From positions 1-40,166 of the forward strand of contig CAKPBC010000010.1 of NCBI GenBank assembly GCA_934140155.1: a stretch of DNA of 40,166 bases. Direction: 5' to 3'. Below are positions 14,106-23,341 of this stretch, piece after piece. Made by a program: the position numbers and the translations under genes. The notes under the pieces are model-generated. The model ran no database searches. It saw nothing but the letters and a program-made list of their open reading frames with translations, and was not told where the DNA came from. The DNA comes from an uncultured Bacilli bacterium (GTDB lineage: Bacteria > Bacillota_I > Bacilli_A > RFN20 > CAG-826). Numbering within the stretch: position 1 is the stretch's first letter; every line of letters begins with the position of its first letter.

Positions 14106-14135
14106 GTAACATTTCAGTTTCACAACGAATGTTAC
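14106..14135 (-). terminator. Rho-independent terminator of the structural block
   Basis: Perfect 8-bp stem GTAACATT (14106-14113) and AATGTTAC (14128-14135) with a 14-nt loop. On the minus strand it is followed at once by eight T residues (14098-14105). It lies about 150 bp beyond the last structural gene and just before the intergenic dyad, so it would shield the dyad from structural-block transcription. Confidence 0.85.
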
Positions 14136-14284
14136 ATTTTCTTGCCCTATGTTATTATCAATATGTATTGTTAAAAGAGGTATTTTTTGAAATTTTAGTA
14201 AGTCTGTTTTTTATAGGATTTTTTGTCTTAGCGTGCCATAGGACACTTATAGTATAAATCAATTGTGGAAGTTTTGCAAGAACC

Positions 14285-15058
14285 TTACAATGTAGTGACA
14301 GTATCTTCCACTTTTGTAATTAATGTGCTATTAGCAGTTTTCCAGACTCCAGTAGTATCATAAACGATATAAGTTGAGCCAAAACCAATTTTAGTGTTAT
14401 TAGTTTTAGTGGCTTTAGTCATTTTAGTTAAATCTTGTAAACTATCACATTCTAAATTATTAGATGATTGGAAATTAATATACAAGACTGTTCCATCACT
14501 TGCGGTAATGGTTAAGAAATGATTAAATAAATCAATATTACCTGTTCCAATAAGTGAGGTATCTCCAAAAATAGTTTTAAAATCAACTGGTACTTTCTTG
14601 CCACCCTCTGCGTAAATTTTTCCATCAACATAGAGATTTTTACCAATTTCCACATCACTATCTTTTGTTACATTAATGATTTGTTCATTAAGTGCTTCAT
14701 GCAATTCTCTTCTTAACTCATCAATTGTATATTCTTCATTAATTTTTGTAAGAGTTAATTTATCAATATTTAAATCATACAAATAAATATTTTGAGAGTG
14801 AGAGTATTCAATGATAGATTTATAATTATCACTTATTAAAAGAAAACCACTAATTGTCTTAATTTGACCATCCTCTTTAAATTGTATAAAACAAGGCTCT
14901 ACAGCGTTTTTATCTTCTGGGTAATAATTTTCATCAAGGAGCGAATAAAAAGTGCTAGAACCATTTGTATTAAGCAATACAAGAAGTAATTTCTTTTGGT
15001 CATCAGTTAAATCGTTAAAAATAATCTCTAATTGTGGTTGTTTTCTTATAGTTGACAT
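14285..15058 (-). CDS. Probable tail-fibre/receptor-binding accessory protein (257 aa)
   Basis: Last gene of the structural block. The N-terminal half is alpha/beta (FNDLTDDQKKLLLVLLNT, then NYYPEDKNAVEPCFIQF). The C-terminal half carries fibre-like repeats DVEIGKNLYVDGKIYAEGGK and a beta-rich end with GFGSTYIVYDTTGVWK. The phrase V-E/D-I-GKNLYVDGKIYA is typical of phage tip or fibre proteins that display text-like beta turns. I do not recognise a named family. It follows the two other receptor-type proteins, which supports placement at the tail tip. The ribosome binding site AAAGGAG lies 13 nt before the ATG, rather far. Confidence 0.6.
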   Translation of the reverse strand: MSTIRKQPQLEIIFNDLTDDQKKLLLVLLNTNGSSTFYSLLDENYYPEDKNAVEPCFIQFKEDGQIKTISGFLLISDNYKSIIEYSHSQNIYLYDLNIDKLTLTKINEEYTIDELRRELHEALNEQIINVTKDSDVEIGKNLYVDGKIYAEGGKKVPVDFKTIFGDTSLIGTGNIDLFNHFLTITASDGTVLYINFQSSNNLECDSLQDLTKMTKATKTNNTKIGFGSTYIVYDTTGVWKTANSTLITKVEDTVTTL

Positions 15059-15133
15059 AATATATTTTTTCTCCTTTTATATGTTTATCAATCCTTTTAA
15101 AACCTTTATCTTTTTCATAAATTCTCTTTTTTA

Positions 15134-17053
15134 TTATTGTATATTTCCACCTGAATTAGCATCTTCTGTGTAATTAATTGTAAAGCCCATATGCACACTT
15201 GGGGACATATCTATATTACCATTTTGTAATTTAATATCTGAATTAATTACTGTTAAAGGTGGTGATATAGTGTCTGTATCTACTGACCCTGTATTGGTTA
15301 TGATATTATAACTTTGATAACCACTTGTTCGTTTCAATACTATTTTATCTCCATTTGCTAAAGTATACGGACTAGTTGCAGAATTTCCGTTTACAGTAAC
15401 TAACATTGTGCTATCAGACCAACTCAATGTATGTGCTGCTGTTTCACCTTGTTTTGTGCCGTTTGCTTGAAGCCATGTTAATAAATCACCGGTAGGTGCT
15501 GTTTCAAATGTGATAGTCTTACAAGCAGGATAAACCCAAGAAGTACCTTCTGGCTCAGGAAGTGGATTTGCAATATCAATAAGTGAACCATCAACTGTAT
15601 AATAACTTAGAGTACCTCGTTTATATTGTAGAGCAGTATATTGTATATTATTACTTGTGAAATTTATTTCAGTTTTTTCTAAAGCTTTAGCAGTATTTAG
15701 ATTATCATTTAATACCCAAGTTTCTCCAGTGGATTGTTCAACTTTCGCTAAATTGCCTTGTGTTATTGCCCAATCATAAAATTCTTGTGATACATATTGG
15801 TCAGTTTCAAGAACGATTGTACGAAGTTTGGAAGTGTCAGTTGTAGTGTAATTTCCACTGCTAGACATATATACCCAACTATTATCTTGATAAACTATTT
15901 CAGCCTCTATTGTTTCACTAGCAATATCTAATTCTAGCGGATTTGACTCAGTATTAATAACACTTATATTAAATACTCCAGATTCAGATATATCACCATA
16001 GGTATCATTACTAGTTAATGTATTTACTTTACAATTAATAGGTTCCGCTATATCAAGTTCGGTATTACTTTTTAGAGTTTCTATAAATTGATATGTACCT
16101 GCTTCAAGTAATACATTTTGTTTTTTACTGATTAAAAATGCTACACCTAAAATATTATCACCTTTTGTAGTAATATTTCCAGTGGCATTATTTATGCTAG
16201 AAAATGAAAATAAATTTAATTTACCCGTATCGACTTCAATTACTACACAATAAGTATTATCTAAATTAGCCTCTGTTAAATTACTTGAATTTATGTTGAC
16301 AACCTCAAGATTTATATTATCGGTATAATCATAATATTTTTTATTACCATCTTTAACAAAGAATATTGAACAAGTATCAGTTAATTTTTCACATTTAGTT
16401 AAATCAACTTCATTTTTATATTGGTCTTGTTTTAATACAGAAGTATCTACCAGTAAAGTCGATAATATATCACTAAAATTCATAGTATTATAATTATCAA
16501 AAACAGTTTTTACAGTTTGATTGGTAGTTGTAGGTAAATCATTTTTGTTATCAGAGGATATTGAGAGTGCTGATTGAGGTAAAGTTCCTTGTAATACTTG
16601 ATAAGTCGGATTGATAACTGCTTTTGTAAACGTTACTGCTGTACTCTTTTCACTGTCTAAATAACCGCTTGCTTTTGCTATCACTTGAATAGTATGTTCT
16701 CCAGATGTTACATTGTCCCAACCTGATAAGGTGGTTAAATCTATTGATACTTTGGAAGTGGCTTGTTTTGATGTTAATGTCCAAGTATAGTTAAAGCCAC
16801 TTTCAGGCTCAGGTATGGTAACAACATTACCATTTATTGTTCCTATAGCAATCACACCATCATTAACTGCTGTATTTAAAGTATATCCCATCTTTAATGT
16901 AACTGTCAAAATAACATTGCTACCAGGCTGGTAACCAACTGTATATTTTTCTCCACTTGTAGAAAAAATATGTTCATTTGAGCCATAATTAAATACAACA
17001 TTATCTATTCCACTATCGAAATTTAATGTCAGGTTCCATTGCTTTACTGCCAT
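15134..17053 (-). CDS. Large beta-rich receptor-binding/fibre protein with repeated module (639 aa)
   Basis: Built from beta domains. Residues 1-95 look like a bacterial Ig/List-Bact-like domain (GYTLNTAVNDGVIAIG), 96-145 a second Ig-like domain ending AVTFTKAV, and 150-390 a fibre part. Residues 393-440 and 446-535 are two copies of a module whose end reads KTITFETAPTGDLLTWLQAN in the better copy; a third copy ends the neighbouring protein (17073-17852). The C-terminus has a short variable-looking tail. It probably binds a cell-surface polymer at the tail tip. GGAG precedes the ATG. Confidence 0.7.
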   Translation of the reverse strand: MAVKQWNLTLNFDSGIDNVVFNYGSNEHIFSTSGEKYTVGYQPGSNVILTVTLKMGYTLNTAVNDGVIAIGTINGNVVTIPEPESGFNYTWTLTSKQATSKVSIDLTTLSGWDNVTSGEHTIQVIAKASGYLDSEKSTAVTFTKAVINPTYQVLQGTLPQSALSISSDNKNDLPTTTNQTVKTVFDNYNTMNFSDILSTLLVDTSVLKQDQYKNEVDLTKCEKLTDTCSIFFVKDGNKKYYDYTDNINLEVVNINSSNLTEANLDNTYCVVIEVDTGKLNLFSFSSINNATGNITTKGDNILGVAFLISKKQNVLLEAGTYQFIETLKSNTELDIAEPINCKVNTLTSNDTYGDISESGVFNISVINTESNPLELDIASETIEAEIVYQDNSWVYMSSSGNYTTTDTSKLRTIVLETDQYVSQEFYDWAITQGNLAKVEQSTGETWVLNDNLNTAKALEKTEINFTSNNIQYTALQYKRGTLSYYTVDGSLIDIANPLPEPEGTSWVYPACKTITFETAPTGDLLTWLQANGTKQGETAAHTLSWSDSTMLVTVNGNSATSPYTLANGDKIVLKRTSGYQSYNIITNTGSVDTDTISPPLTVINSDIKLQNGNIDMSPSVHMGFTINYTEDANSGGNIQ

Positions 17054-17072
17054 ACTTAATCATCTCCTTTCA

Positions 17073-17852
17073 TTATTGCTTTACCCCGTTGGCTTGTAAC
17101 CAAGTAAGTAATGTAGAATCAGTAACTGGGCTGTCAAATGTTATTGTACGATATGCTTCGTTTTCCCATGTACTTACAAATACTCCAGTTTGATTATACG
17201 ATAGATTTGCTCCACCTTTACCAGTAGTACAAATAATTGAAGTAAAATTTTGAGAATTTGATACAAATGATAAATTAGACACACTTATATCTTCTGCTGA
17301 ACTTATATCACTATTTAATAACCAAGTTTCGCCTTTACTAACTTGATAACTTCCAATACTGACATTATCCACAAATACCTCGTATTCTTCAGCATTTTCT
17401 ACCTCATCAAATGAAAGAGTTGTATCTTCCACTACAACATTTTGTGGAGTTGATAATTGAGGTAATGAAGATAACTCATAAATTAAAGTACTGCCTAGAT
17501 ACATCTTGATTACTTTTTTTGTCCCTAGATAATACCCTTTTGGAGTAATGCTTCCAAGCCTTAAGTTATTCTTTCCAATAGTTGGTTCACTTGCTCGTGT
17601 TGTGTATGCGCTATCTGCATTAATCAAATCAGTAGGAAGAACATCAACTCCATTATATTGTAATATACCACCGTTTTTCCAGATAACTTTAGAATTGTTT
17701 ATACTATATAGAGTAGAGTTAGCACTTTGGTCAATTTCCCAAGTAGTGTTTATATCATCTCGGGTTCGAACTATTGTAAAATCTTCACCATTTACTGTTA
17801 TACTATAAGGTATTGGTCCTGCAAACCTTTGTATATTTAATTTATATCGCAT
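17073..17852 (-). CDS. Tail tip/receptor-binding protein with Fn3-like domain (259 aa)
   Basis: The protein opens MRYKLNIQRFAG, a short N-terminal tag common in Bacillota phage virion proteins. The middle contains KKVIKMYLGSTLIYE, then an Fn3-like stretch (STPQNVVVEDTTLSFDEV), and finally the module shared with the 639-aa protein (about residues 175-259, starting GETWLLNSDI, ending LLTWLQANGVKQ). The start at 17852 is chosen for GGAG 5 nt upstream; a GTG at 17858 would be too close to it. The shared module suggests that both proteins attach to the same receptor or to each other. Confidence 0.68.
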   Translation of the reverse strand: MRYKLNIQRFAGPIPYSITVNGEDFTIVRTRDDINTTWEIDQSANSTLYSINNSKVIWKNGGILQYNGVDVLPTDLINADSAYTTRASEPTIGKNNLRLGSITPKGYYLGTKKVIKMYLGSTLIYELSSLPQLSTPQNVVVEDTTLSFDEVENAEEYEVFVDNVSIGSYQVSKGETWLLNSDISSAEDISVSNLSFVSNSQNFTSIICTTGKGGANLSYNQTGVFVSTWENEAYRTITFDSPVTDSTLLTWLQANGVKQ

Positions 17853-17860
17853 TTCCACTC

Positions 17861-20800
17861 CTATTCTGTAATTATATACAATGTATTGCTATCTTTTGTA
17901 GTTAAATTGTTATATTCTTCTTCAGTTTTTTTCAAGATATTTTTTACATTGCTAGATACAACATAATTACTATCATTTGTTAATTGACTTGTCTTGGTTG
18001 GTATAGTAGGAGTATTTTTTAAATAATTATAATCTAGTTTATTATTTTCATTAATTACATCTTGTTTCTTTTCTAATTCACCATTCATTTGGTTTAAATT
18101 AACTAAATCATCATTCTCAACTGCTTTAATTGCTTTTAATTGTCCTGTACTAGTTCTTTTTGCGATAGAACCTCCAACTACATTTTCAGAAACATTGGTC
18201 GTACTTTGTGAACCATCAGTATTTTTTGTATATGCTTGAATGTGGGTAGATGTTGAAGAAACTTTATCTAATTTCTTTTCTAATTCAGTACTTGTCGCAT
18301 TTGATACAGGCTTTTCTAAATCGCTAGTATTATCAACTTTATCTAACCCCACTTGTGCTTTAGTTACACCATGAGGGTTCGATTTAGAAGCAATGTGGTT
18401 ATCATAAGATGTGATTTTTTCACTTGTTACTCCGCTATTGATAGAAGCCAATTGAGAAGCAGTAAATGGTGTATCATTTACTTTAAATTGGGCTTTCCAA
18501 GTACCAACGGATGAACTTGTTTCTTTCACATAAATATATCTCCAAGCCTCATTATTATGTGTTTCATCTGCTTCCACATAAGCGTAATCATTATTTGTGG
18601 CAGAAGTTGGATGAGCGGTTTGCCAATCGTCTAAAGCCTCTTTAGTAGCAAATGAGCCAATGAAATATGCTGCGCTAGAATTAATACTAGAATTGACAAA
18701 ATTTTTATCGGCTAATTGGTTTGAAGCACTTGCTTGATTTGGAATTAAGGCTTTTACTTCATTGAAAGATGTAAGAAGTGTATAGTTGTCTAAATCAGTC
18801 TTTTTTGCATAAGTATTATAGACATTATTTTCAAGATATAATTTCAAATAATTATAAACATAATTTTTTGTAACAACTAAATTAGGATTAGTTGAATGAT
18901 TATAATTAGTAGGTGTTGTAACATATGCAAAACCCCCTGAACTTCTTCTAACAATTGAATTACCAGTTACTGGTTCAGTACCTGAAGCAGTTGCATCTAC
19001 TGTAACAGGAATTTTTGTTTGTGTTCCGTTTACAGTTGCATACGCTCCATCGGTAACATTTTTAAAAAGAAACCATTTTTCAGCATATTGTTTGTTAACT
19101 GCTTGAAGAGAACTTGTAGGGTCATTAACTTCAAAACGCCCGTTTGCATCTCTTGATACTAAAGTATTTGCCTTATTTTCACTCGATATTTCTTGGAAAC
19201 CATCAACTCCATCATCTTCTTGTATATAAGCAACATTTTTACCAGAATGTAAACTTCCTTTTATTTTGTCAACTTTTTCATCAAAAGCATAAGTAAATAA
19301 TTTCCAATTTGTTTGTACAGTAACATTATTACCTACTGAATTATTTCCTACAGCATATAAGAAAACAAAACCATTAGATGGTGTTGTATAAACAACTGAA
19401 CCCCATCCGCCTGAGAAACCATTGTAGCCATTTTCATGAATTGGTAATTCATTGAAATTAGTTGCGTATAATTCATCATTATATTTTATTGATTTATTAC
19501 TGATAAATCCACGATATATTTTTCTATTAATTCCAGTAACACTATCAGGACCCACGAAGCCATCAGTAGTGTGGTAGATAATAGCAACTAATCCGTTTTC
19601 ATCAATAGCCATATATGGAATATTGACTAAATAATTTTTTGATTTAAATAAAGTTTTTGGAGTAGTCCAAGTTAATAAATCTTTAGAATAGCAATATTGA
19701 ATAACATAAGGGTAATTGATATTATTATTAATATTTGTTTCAAATATCATAAAATAAGAACCATCTACTAATTTAACAATTGAGTTAAATCCTGGTCGAG
19801 AATATTCCACAATATCACCATTGTCATTTAGTTGATTTGAGCCTTTAATTGCTATAGTTTTTTGAGTAACTTGAATTGAAAAATCATTATTATCATAAGT
19901 AAGAGCAACATTTAAAACAATGATATTTTGTAATAATTTATTATCAGTTTCTTCACTGATGTATAAATACATATTATTATCACTTGTTAATACGGCAAAA
20001 GGCTCATATACACCGTACGAAGAGGAATAAACAACTTTATAATCAGATATTGTAATACTAACTCCTTTTATAGTGAATGAACGCATACGAATTTCGTGAA
20101 TATTTTTTTCAGTACTATTTGCTCGATAAACAAAATATTTAGTTTTTCCATTATTTGAACTTATATTTAAAGGACATATATTTCCGTAATCAGTTGTACC
20201 CTCAGTACTTGCTGAAATTAATGGAAAAATATAATGACCGTGAAAAGTTGTTCCACCAATAGTACCAGTTAAAGATACGCTATTATTTGAAAATAGAAAT
20301 TTAAATTCTTTTACATCATTATCCCAATCATCACTTAATGCTCTCAAATAATTACCTTTTAAACTACTAATAGACAAATCAACTTTTGTTCTATCAGCAA
20401 CATTTAATGATTTTGCAGGAATAAGTGGAATATCTGCAGTACTTTCTAATTTAATTTCATTGAATGAACCATCTTTAAACTCATAATATTTATAGTTGTC
20501 TAAAGTCAATATAACATCACCATTTTTAAATGAACTTAAATCAGTTGGAAGTGTTTCATAAACTCTAATAAAAGTATTTAATTGAGTTAAATATTTTAAA
20601 AGGTAATTCCATTGACTTTGAGTAATATCAATATCATCTTTTACTACTTCTTTTTCAACATTAAAAGTGATTAATCCTAAAGGTTGGATTCTGTCATTCC
20701 ACACTAATCTTACAGTTGCTAATTTTAATCCATCACTTGCTAATACTTCATCAGGAATAACAAATCTTAAGAAATTGTATTGTACTCCATATTGAAAGAA

Positions 20801-21040
20801 TTTTAAATCTTGATTTCTATTGAGTGGTAATGATTGAGTAATTACTCCATTATAGACTAATTCATTTGTATAAGTGTCGTTATCAATACGATACATAATA
20901 GTTGGGGCTAAATCTTTTGTGGAAGTATCTAAACCCTCTACATAAATTAAAATCTCATTCACTTGACTAGCACTTTGAAAAGATTTTAAATCAGTTATTT
21001 GTTCTTTTAAAATATAATTTTTGTCAAAATATAAATACAT
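17861..21040 (-). CDS. BppU-like baseplate fibre with beta-propeller domain (1059 aa)
   Basis: Residues 1-155 match the BppU-type N-terminal domain that docks fibres to the baseplate (ILIYVEGLDTSTKD; VRLVWNDRIQPLGLITFNVE). Residues about 225-595 form a beta-propeller of the sialidase/GH93-like kind, with EYSRPGFNSIVKLVDGSYFM (412-431) and SKDLLTWTTPKTL (452-464), likely to bind or cut a surface glycan. Residues 620-1059 are fibre shaft with the tail-fibre repeat SNPHGVTKAQVGLDKVDNTSD (split across 887-907), ending SNTLYIITE. It has no obvious chaperone domain. It is the main candidate for host recognition. Confidence 0.8.
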   Translation of the reverse strand: MYLYFDKNYILKEQITDLKSFQSASQVNEILIYVEGLDTSTKDLAPTIMYRIDNDTYTNELVYNGVITQSLPLNRNQDLKFFQYGVQYNFLRFVIPDEVLASDGLKLATVRLVWNDRIQPLGLITFNVEKEVVKDDIDITQSQWNYLLKYLTQLNTFIRVYETLPTDLSSFKNGDVILTLDNYKYYEFKDGSFNEIKLESTADIPLIPAKSLNVADRTKVDLSISSLKGNYLRALSDDWDNDVKEFKFLFSNNSVSLTGTIGGTTFHGHYIFPLISASTEGTTDYGNICPLNISSNNGKTKYFVYRANSTEKNIHEIRMRSFTIKGVSITISDYKVVYSSSYGVYEPFAVLTSDNNMYLYISEETDNKLLQNIIVLNVALTYDNNDFSIQVTQKTIAIKGSNQLNDNGDIVEYSRPGFNSIVKLVDGSYFMIFETNINNNINYPYVIQYCYSKDLLTWTTPKTLFKSKNYLVNIPYMAIDENGLVAIIYHTTDGFVGPDSVTGINRKIYRGFISNKSIKYNDELYATNFNELPIHENGYNGFSGGWGSVVYTTPSNGFVFLYAVGNNSVGNNVTVQTNWKLFTYAFDEKVDKIKGSLHSGKNVAYIQEDDGVDGFQEISSENKANTLVSRDANGRFEVNDPTSSLQAVNKQYAEKWFLFKNVTDGAYATVNGTQTKIPVTVDATASGTEPVTGNSIVRRSSGGFAYVTTPTNYNHSTNPNLVVTKNYVYNYLKLYLENNVYNTYAKKTDLDNYTLLTSFNEVKALIPNQASASNQLADKNFVNSSINSSAAYFIGSFATKEALDDWQTAHPTSATNNDYAYVEADETHNNEAWRYIYVKETSSSVGTWKAQFKVNDTPFTASQLASINSGVTSEKITSYDNHIASKSNPHGVTKAQVGLDKVDNTSDLEKPVSNATSTELEKKLDKVSSTSTHIQAYTKNTDGSQSTTNVSENVVGGSIAKRTSTGQLKAIKAVENDDLVNLNQMNGELEKKQDVINENNKLDYNYLKNTPTIPTKTSQLTNDSNYVVSSNVKNILKKTEEEYNNLTTKDSNTLYIITE

Positions 21041-21041
21041 T

Positions 21042-21500
21042 TTATTCTCCTTTCTTTAAATTAAATGTTTTATCAACTATTTCACCTAATCCATCGATAT
21101 TATTGTCAAAACACCATTTAGGAAGTGGATTAATAATAATTGCAACTATTTCACAGGGAATTATTACTCCAAGTGCTTCAATTAATAAATCAATATTATC
21201 TTTCATCCATATAATAAAAATCAATAAAGCAATAAGTGGTAATATTAGGTGAGAAAAACCTGTAACTATTTGTTTCATTAAAGAATATTTTGTTTTCATA
21301 CCCTCAAGATAGAAAGATATTAAAACTTTAATTGAAACAGCCAAAATAAAAAATACAATACATCCCCACAATCCTATTTGTAGTTTACTTGTAGTTTGAA
21401 ATAAATTATACCTAATAATTAAATAAGCAATAGGAAATCCTATTGCAGTTAAAATAAATATAATAAATTTAATTAGAAACGTTTTTGTCTTTTGCTCCAT
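21042..21500 (-). CDS. Multi-pass membrane protein, holin candidate (152 aa)
   Basis: Four hydrophobic segments are visible: about 10-28 (LIKFIIFILTAIGFPIAYLI), 40-65, 82-98 (LILPLIALLIFIIWM) and 105-123. The charged C-terminus ends NLKKGE. No family is recognised. Its position between tail hub and fibre genes, where lysis genes often lie in Bacillota phages, makes a holin or antiholin possible, but no endolysin is next to it. It overlaps the upstream membrane-protein gene by 32 bp. Confidence 0.55.
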   Translation of the reverse strand: MEQKTKTFLIKFIIFILTAIGFPIAYLIIRYNLFQTTSKLQIGLWGCIVFFILAVSIKVLISFYLEGMKTKYSLMKQIVTGFSHLILPLIALLIFIIWMKDNIDLLIEALGVIIPCEIVAIIINPLPKWCFDNNIDGLGEIVDKTFNLKKGE

Positions 21501-22359
21501 CGTTTTCTTCTCCTTTCATTTCAATAACATCATAAGGGTTTTCAACATACATACCTTTTTCACAACCAAATATAAATTTTTGAATCAGTTCTTTTTTCTT
21601 TTTTAATTTATTAACTTTTTCAATAACAACATAACTGTAATTAGAGTACAATTGCATAATTCCACAAGCAAGCCATATAGCAACTTGAATGCTAGAAGCA
21701 ATAAATGTAGCCCAGTTCCAATCTTTCCATTCAGGAATGAAGTAAGCCCCAAATATTGATACTAGCACTTGAGATACTGAATTCTTTCCGAACATTTTTA
21801 CTCTTTGGTCTTTATCGGTTGTTTCTTTCTTGATATTAGCAACAAAATCTGTTTCATATTCGCTGAATAAATTCAAATTATATATTTTCACTCTTACACA
21901 TCTTTTTAACGCTCTTTTTTGAATTCTAGTTAATTTAGATGTATCAGCAGTTTCAATATAATCTCCGTTTTTATCAAAAAACATATTGTATTTTAAGCGA
22001 ACACCCATAAGCACATTTTGGCGGTATCTCTTGCGTTTTTCAATTTCTTCACAAAAGTAGAAATTATCAACTCTTTCCATGTATATATTGGCATTATTAC
22101 AAGCAAGATTATATTTACTCATTTCTTCACTCCAAGTCATTGAGTTATAACCTTTATTGAAACCATTTTCACCTAAACCTTGCTTGATTAATAATCCTGT
22201 AATAATACCTAAGACTGATTTAGCAGTTAACTCAGCGACTGTTATCTCAGCCTTACGAATATAAACCATTGAATAAAATACATAAGCAACTGAAACAATT
22301 ATTACAATTAAATCGATTAATCCATCTTTGATAAATCTTTCTAATTTTTTTTGTTCCAT
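21469..22359 (-). CDS. Membrane protein with large cytoplasmic middle region (296 aa)
   Basis: Hydrophobic segments lie near residues 13-31 (LIDLIVIIVSVAYVFYSMVY), 40-60, 195-212 and 215-240. Between about 65 and 185 is a charged region rich in Tyr, Arg and Asn (NNANIYMERVDNFYFCEEIE). No enzyme motif is seen. The ATG is preceded by a weak GGAAAT site 4 nt after the upstream stop. Three membrane genes in a row suggest a membrane complex used at lysis or DNA entry. Function unknown. Confidence 0.5.
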   Translation of the reverse strand: MEQKKLERFIKDGLIDLIVIIVSVAYVFYSMVYIRKAEITVAELTAKSVLGIITGLLIKQGLGENGFNKGYNSMTWSEEMSKYNLACNNANIYMERVDNFYFCEEIEKRKRYRQNVLMGVRLKYNMFFDKNGDYIETADTSKLTRIQKRALKRCVRVKIYNLNLFSEYETDFVANIKKETTDKDQRVKMFGKNSVSQVLVSIFGAYFIPEWKDWNWATFIASSIQVAIWLACGIMQLYSNYSYVVIEKVNKLKKKKELIQKFIFGCEKGMYVENPYDVIEMKGEENDGAKDKNVSN

Positions 22360-22362
22360 ACA

Positions 22363-23046
22363 TTAAAATATTTCCTTGTAATCTCCATCAACTGCTTGTT
22401 TTACTTCATCAGTTCTTTTTGCTTCTTCCACAATTTTCTCTTCTACCTTTTCAGCAGTTTCAATTGTGGATGTATCAGTAGATGTAGAAGCGATTAATTT
22501 TTGTAAAGCAATTTTTCCCTCTACGCTTTTATCTTGAGCAAGTGATAAACATTGCTTCATTAATTCCATATCTTTGCAACATTTATCAATACTGTTATTC
22601 AATGATTGAATTTGTTCTTCTGACATTTTTTTGAAATTATCTTCTAAAGTTTTCTTCATTTCATCTTTAACCATATCAGCGACTTGTTCTAAAGTTAAGT
22701 GTTTATATTTTCTTGTTTTAGCCACTACTACGGCAATTACTGAGAGTAAGCCAGCATCAATAGCCCAATTTATAATTGCTTGAACATAATCCCAATTAAA
22801 ATATTCGCTTAGAACGTTCTCAATTTTATTTTTAATCTCTTCTTCAGTTTGGCTTATTTCATCGCTTGTAGGGGCTTCTATGCTTGAAATACTTGATGTT
22901 TCAGATGTTTCACTTGATACAACTTCTTCAATTTCGCTAGAACTAGAAACTGGTTCATCAGCGTAAACATTAGTTATAACTTTTGCTCCACCAAATAATA
23001 ACGCTCCAAAACCTAATAACATTAATAACTTGAATTTTGTTTTCAT
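22363..23046 (-). CDS. Signal-peptide membrane protein with coiled-coil tail (227 aa)
   Basis: The N-terminus MKTKFKLLMLLGFGALLFGG is a clear signal peptide or anchor, followed by a Ser/Glu-rich exposed stretch (EIEEVVSSETSETSSISS). A second membrane segment lies at about 95-111 (AGLLSVIAVVVAKTRKY), then a long charged coiled coil to the C-terminus. The low-complexity stretch between two membrane-active parts fits a protein spanning the envelope. It could be a spanin-like or holin-associated factor, but the family is not recognised. AAAGGAG precedes the ATG. Confidence 0.55.
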   Translation of the reverse strand: MKTKFKLLMLLGFGALLFGGAKVITNVYADEPVSSSSEIEEVVSSETSETSSISSIEAPTSDEISQTEEEIKNKIENVLSEYFNWDYVQAIINWAIDAGLLSVIAVVVAKTRKYKHLTLEQVADMVKDEMKKTLEDNFKKMSEEQIQSLNNSIDKCCKDMELMKQCLSLAQDKSVEGKIALQKLIASTSTDTSTIETAEKVEEKIVEEAKRTDEVKQAVDGDYKEIF

Positions 23047-23048
23047 TT

Positions 23049-23300
23049 TTATTCTCCTTTCGATACAATATTCAAAATTTCATGATAAGATTTTAATTTT
23101 TCATTTACTTTTGTTTTATAATCTTTAAAATCTTCTTTTAATTGTTCAATTTCCTTTTGTAAAGCCACATCTTTATTCTTTAATGGTTGTACAAAATCAT
23201 CATAACGAATGTTTTCAAAAACTCCTGATTTTTCGTTATAAATAATAATATCGTTTTTCTTTAACTCACCATTGAGTTTAAAGTCAATCATTACTTTCAT
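23049..23300 (-). CDS. Small coiled-coil protein after the tail hub (83 aa)
   Basis: A short beta start (MKVMIDFKLNGELKKND) leads into a long helical region rich in Lys, Glu and Leu (DVALQKEIEQLKEDFKDYKT), consistent with a coiled coil. Small proteins of this type occur beside tail-hub genes in Bacillota phages (XkdX/YqbI-like neighbours), but no specific family match can be made. The ATG at 23300 lies 9 nt from GGAG. Confidence 0.5.
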   Translation of the reverse strand: MKVMIDFKLNGELKKNDIIIYNEKSGVFENIRYDDFVQPLKNKDVALQKEIEQLKEDFKDYKTKVNEKLKSYHEILNIVSKGE

Positions 23301-23341
23301 TATCATTTTCTCCTTGTTTTAATTCTACAACATTAATATTT

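Larger units (their letters stand above)
13843..14284. other. Early/late intergenic region (442 bp)
   Basis: No gene is seen here. Read on the minus strand it holds, in order: the terminator of the structural block (14106-14135), a large AT-rich dyad with repeated GTAGATACT motifs (13974-14084), a 60-bp T/A-rich stretch, and the early promoter (13882-13910). About 150 bp between 14136 and 14284 show no clear element; this stretch is the 3' untranslated part of the structural transcript. Confidence 0.8.

Noticed and set aside
15077..15118. A 13-codon minus-strand frame (MKKIKVLKGLINI) between two tail genes
   Set aside because: Too short to support; it has no clear ribosome binding site of its own, though it ends just before the next gene's AAGGAG and might couple translation.
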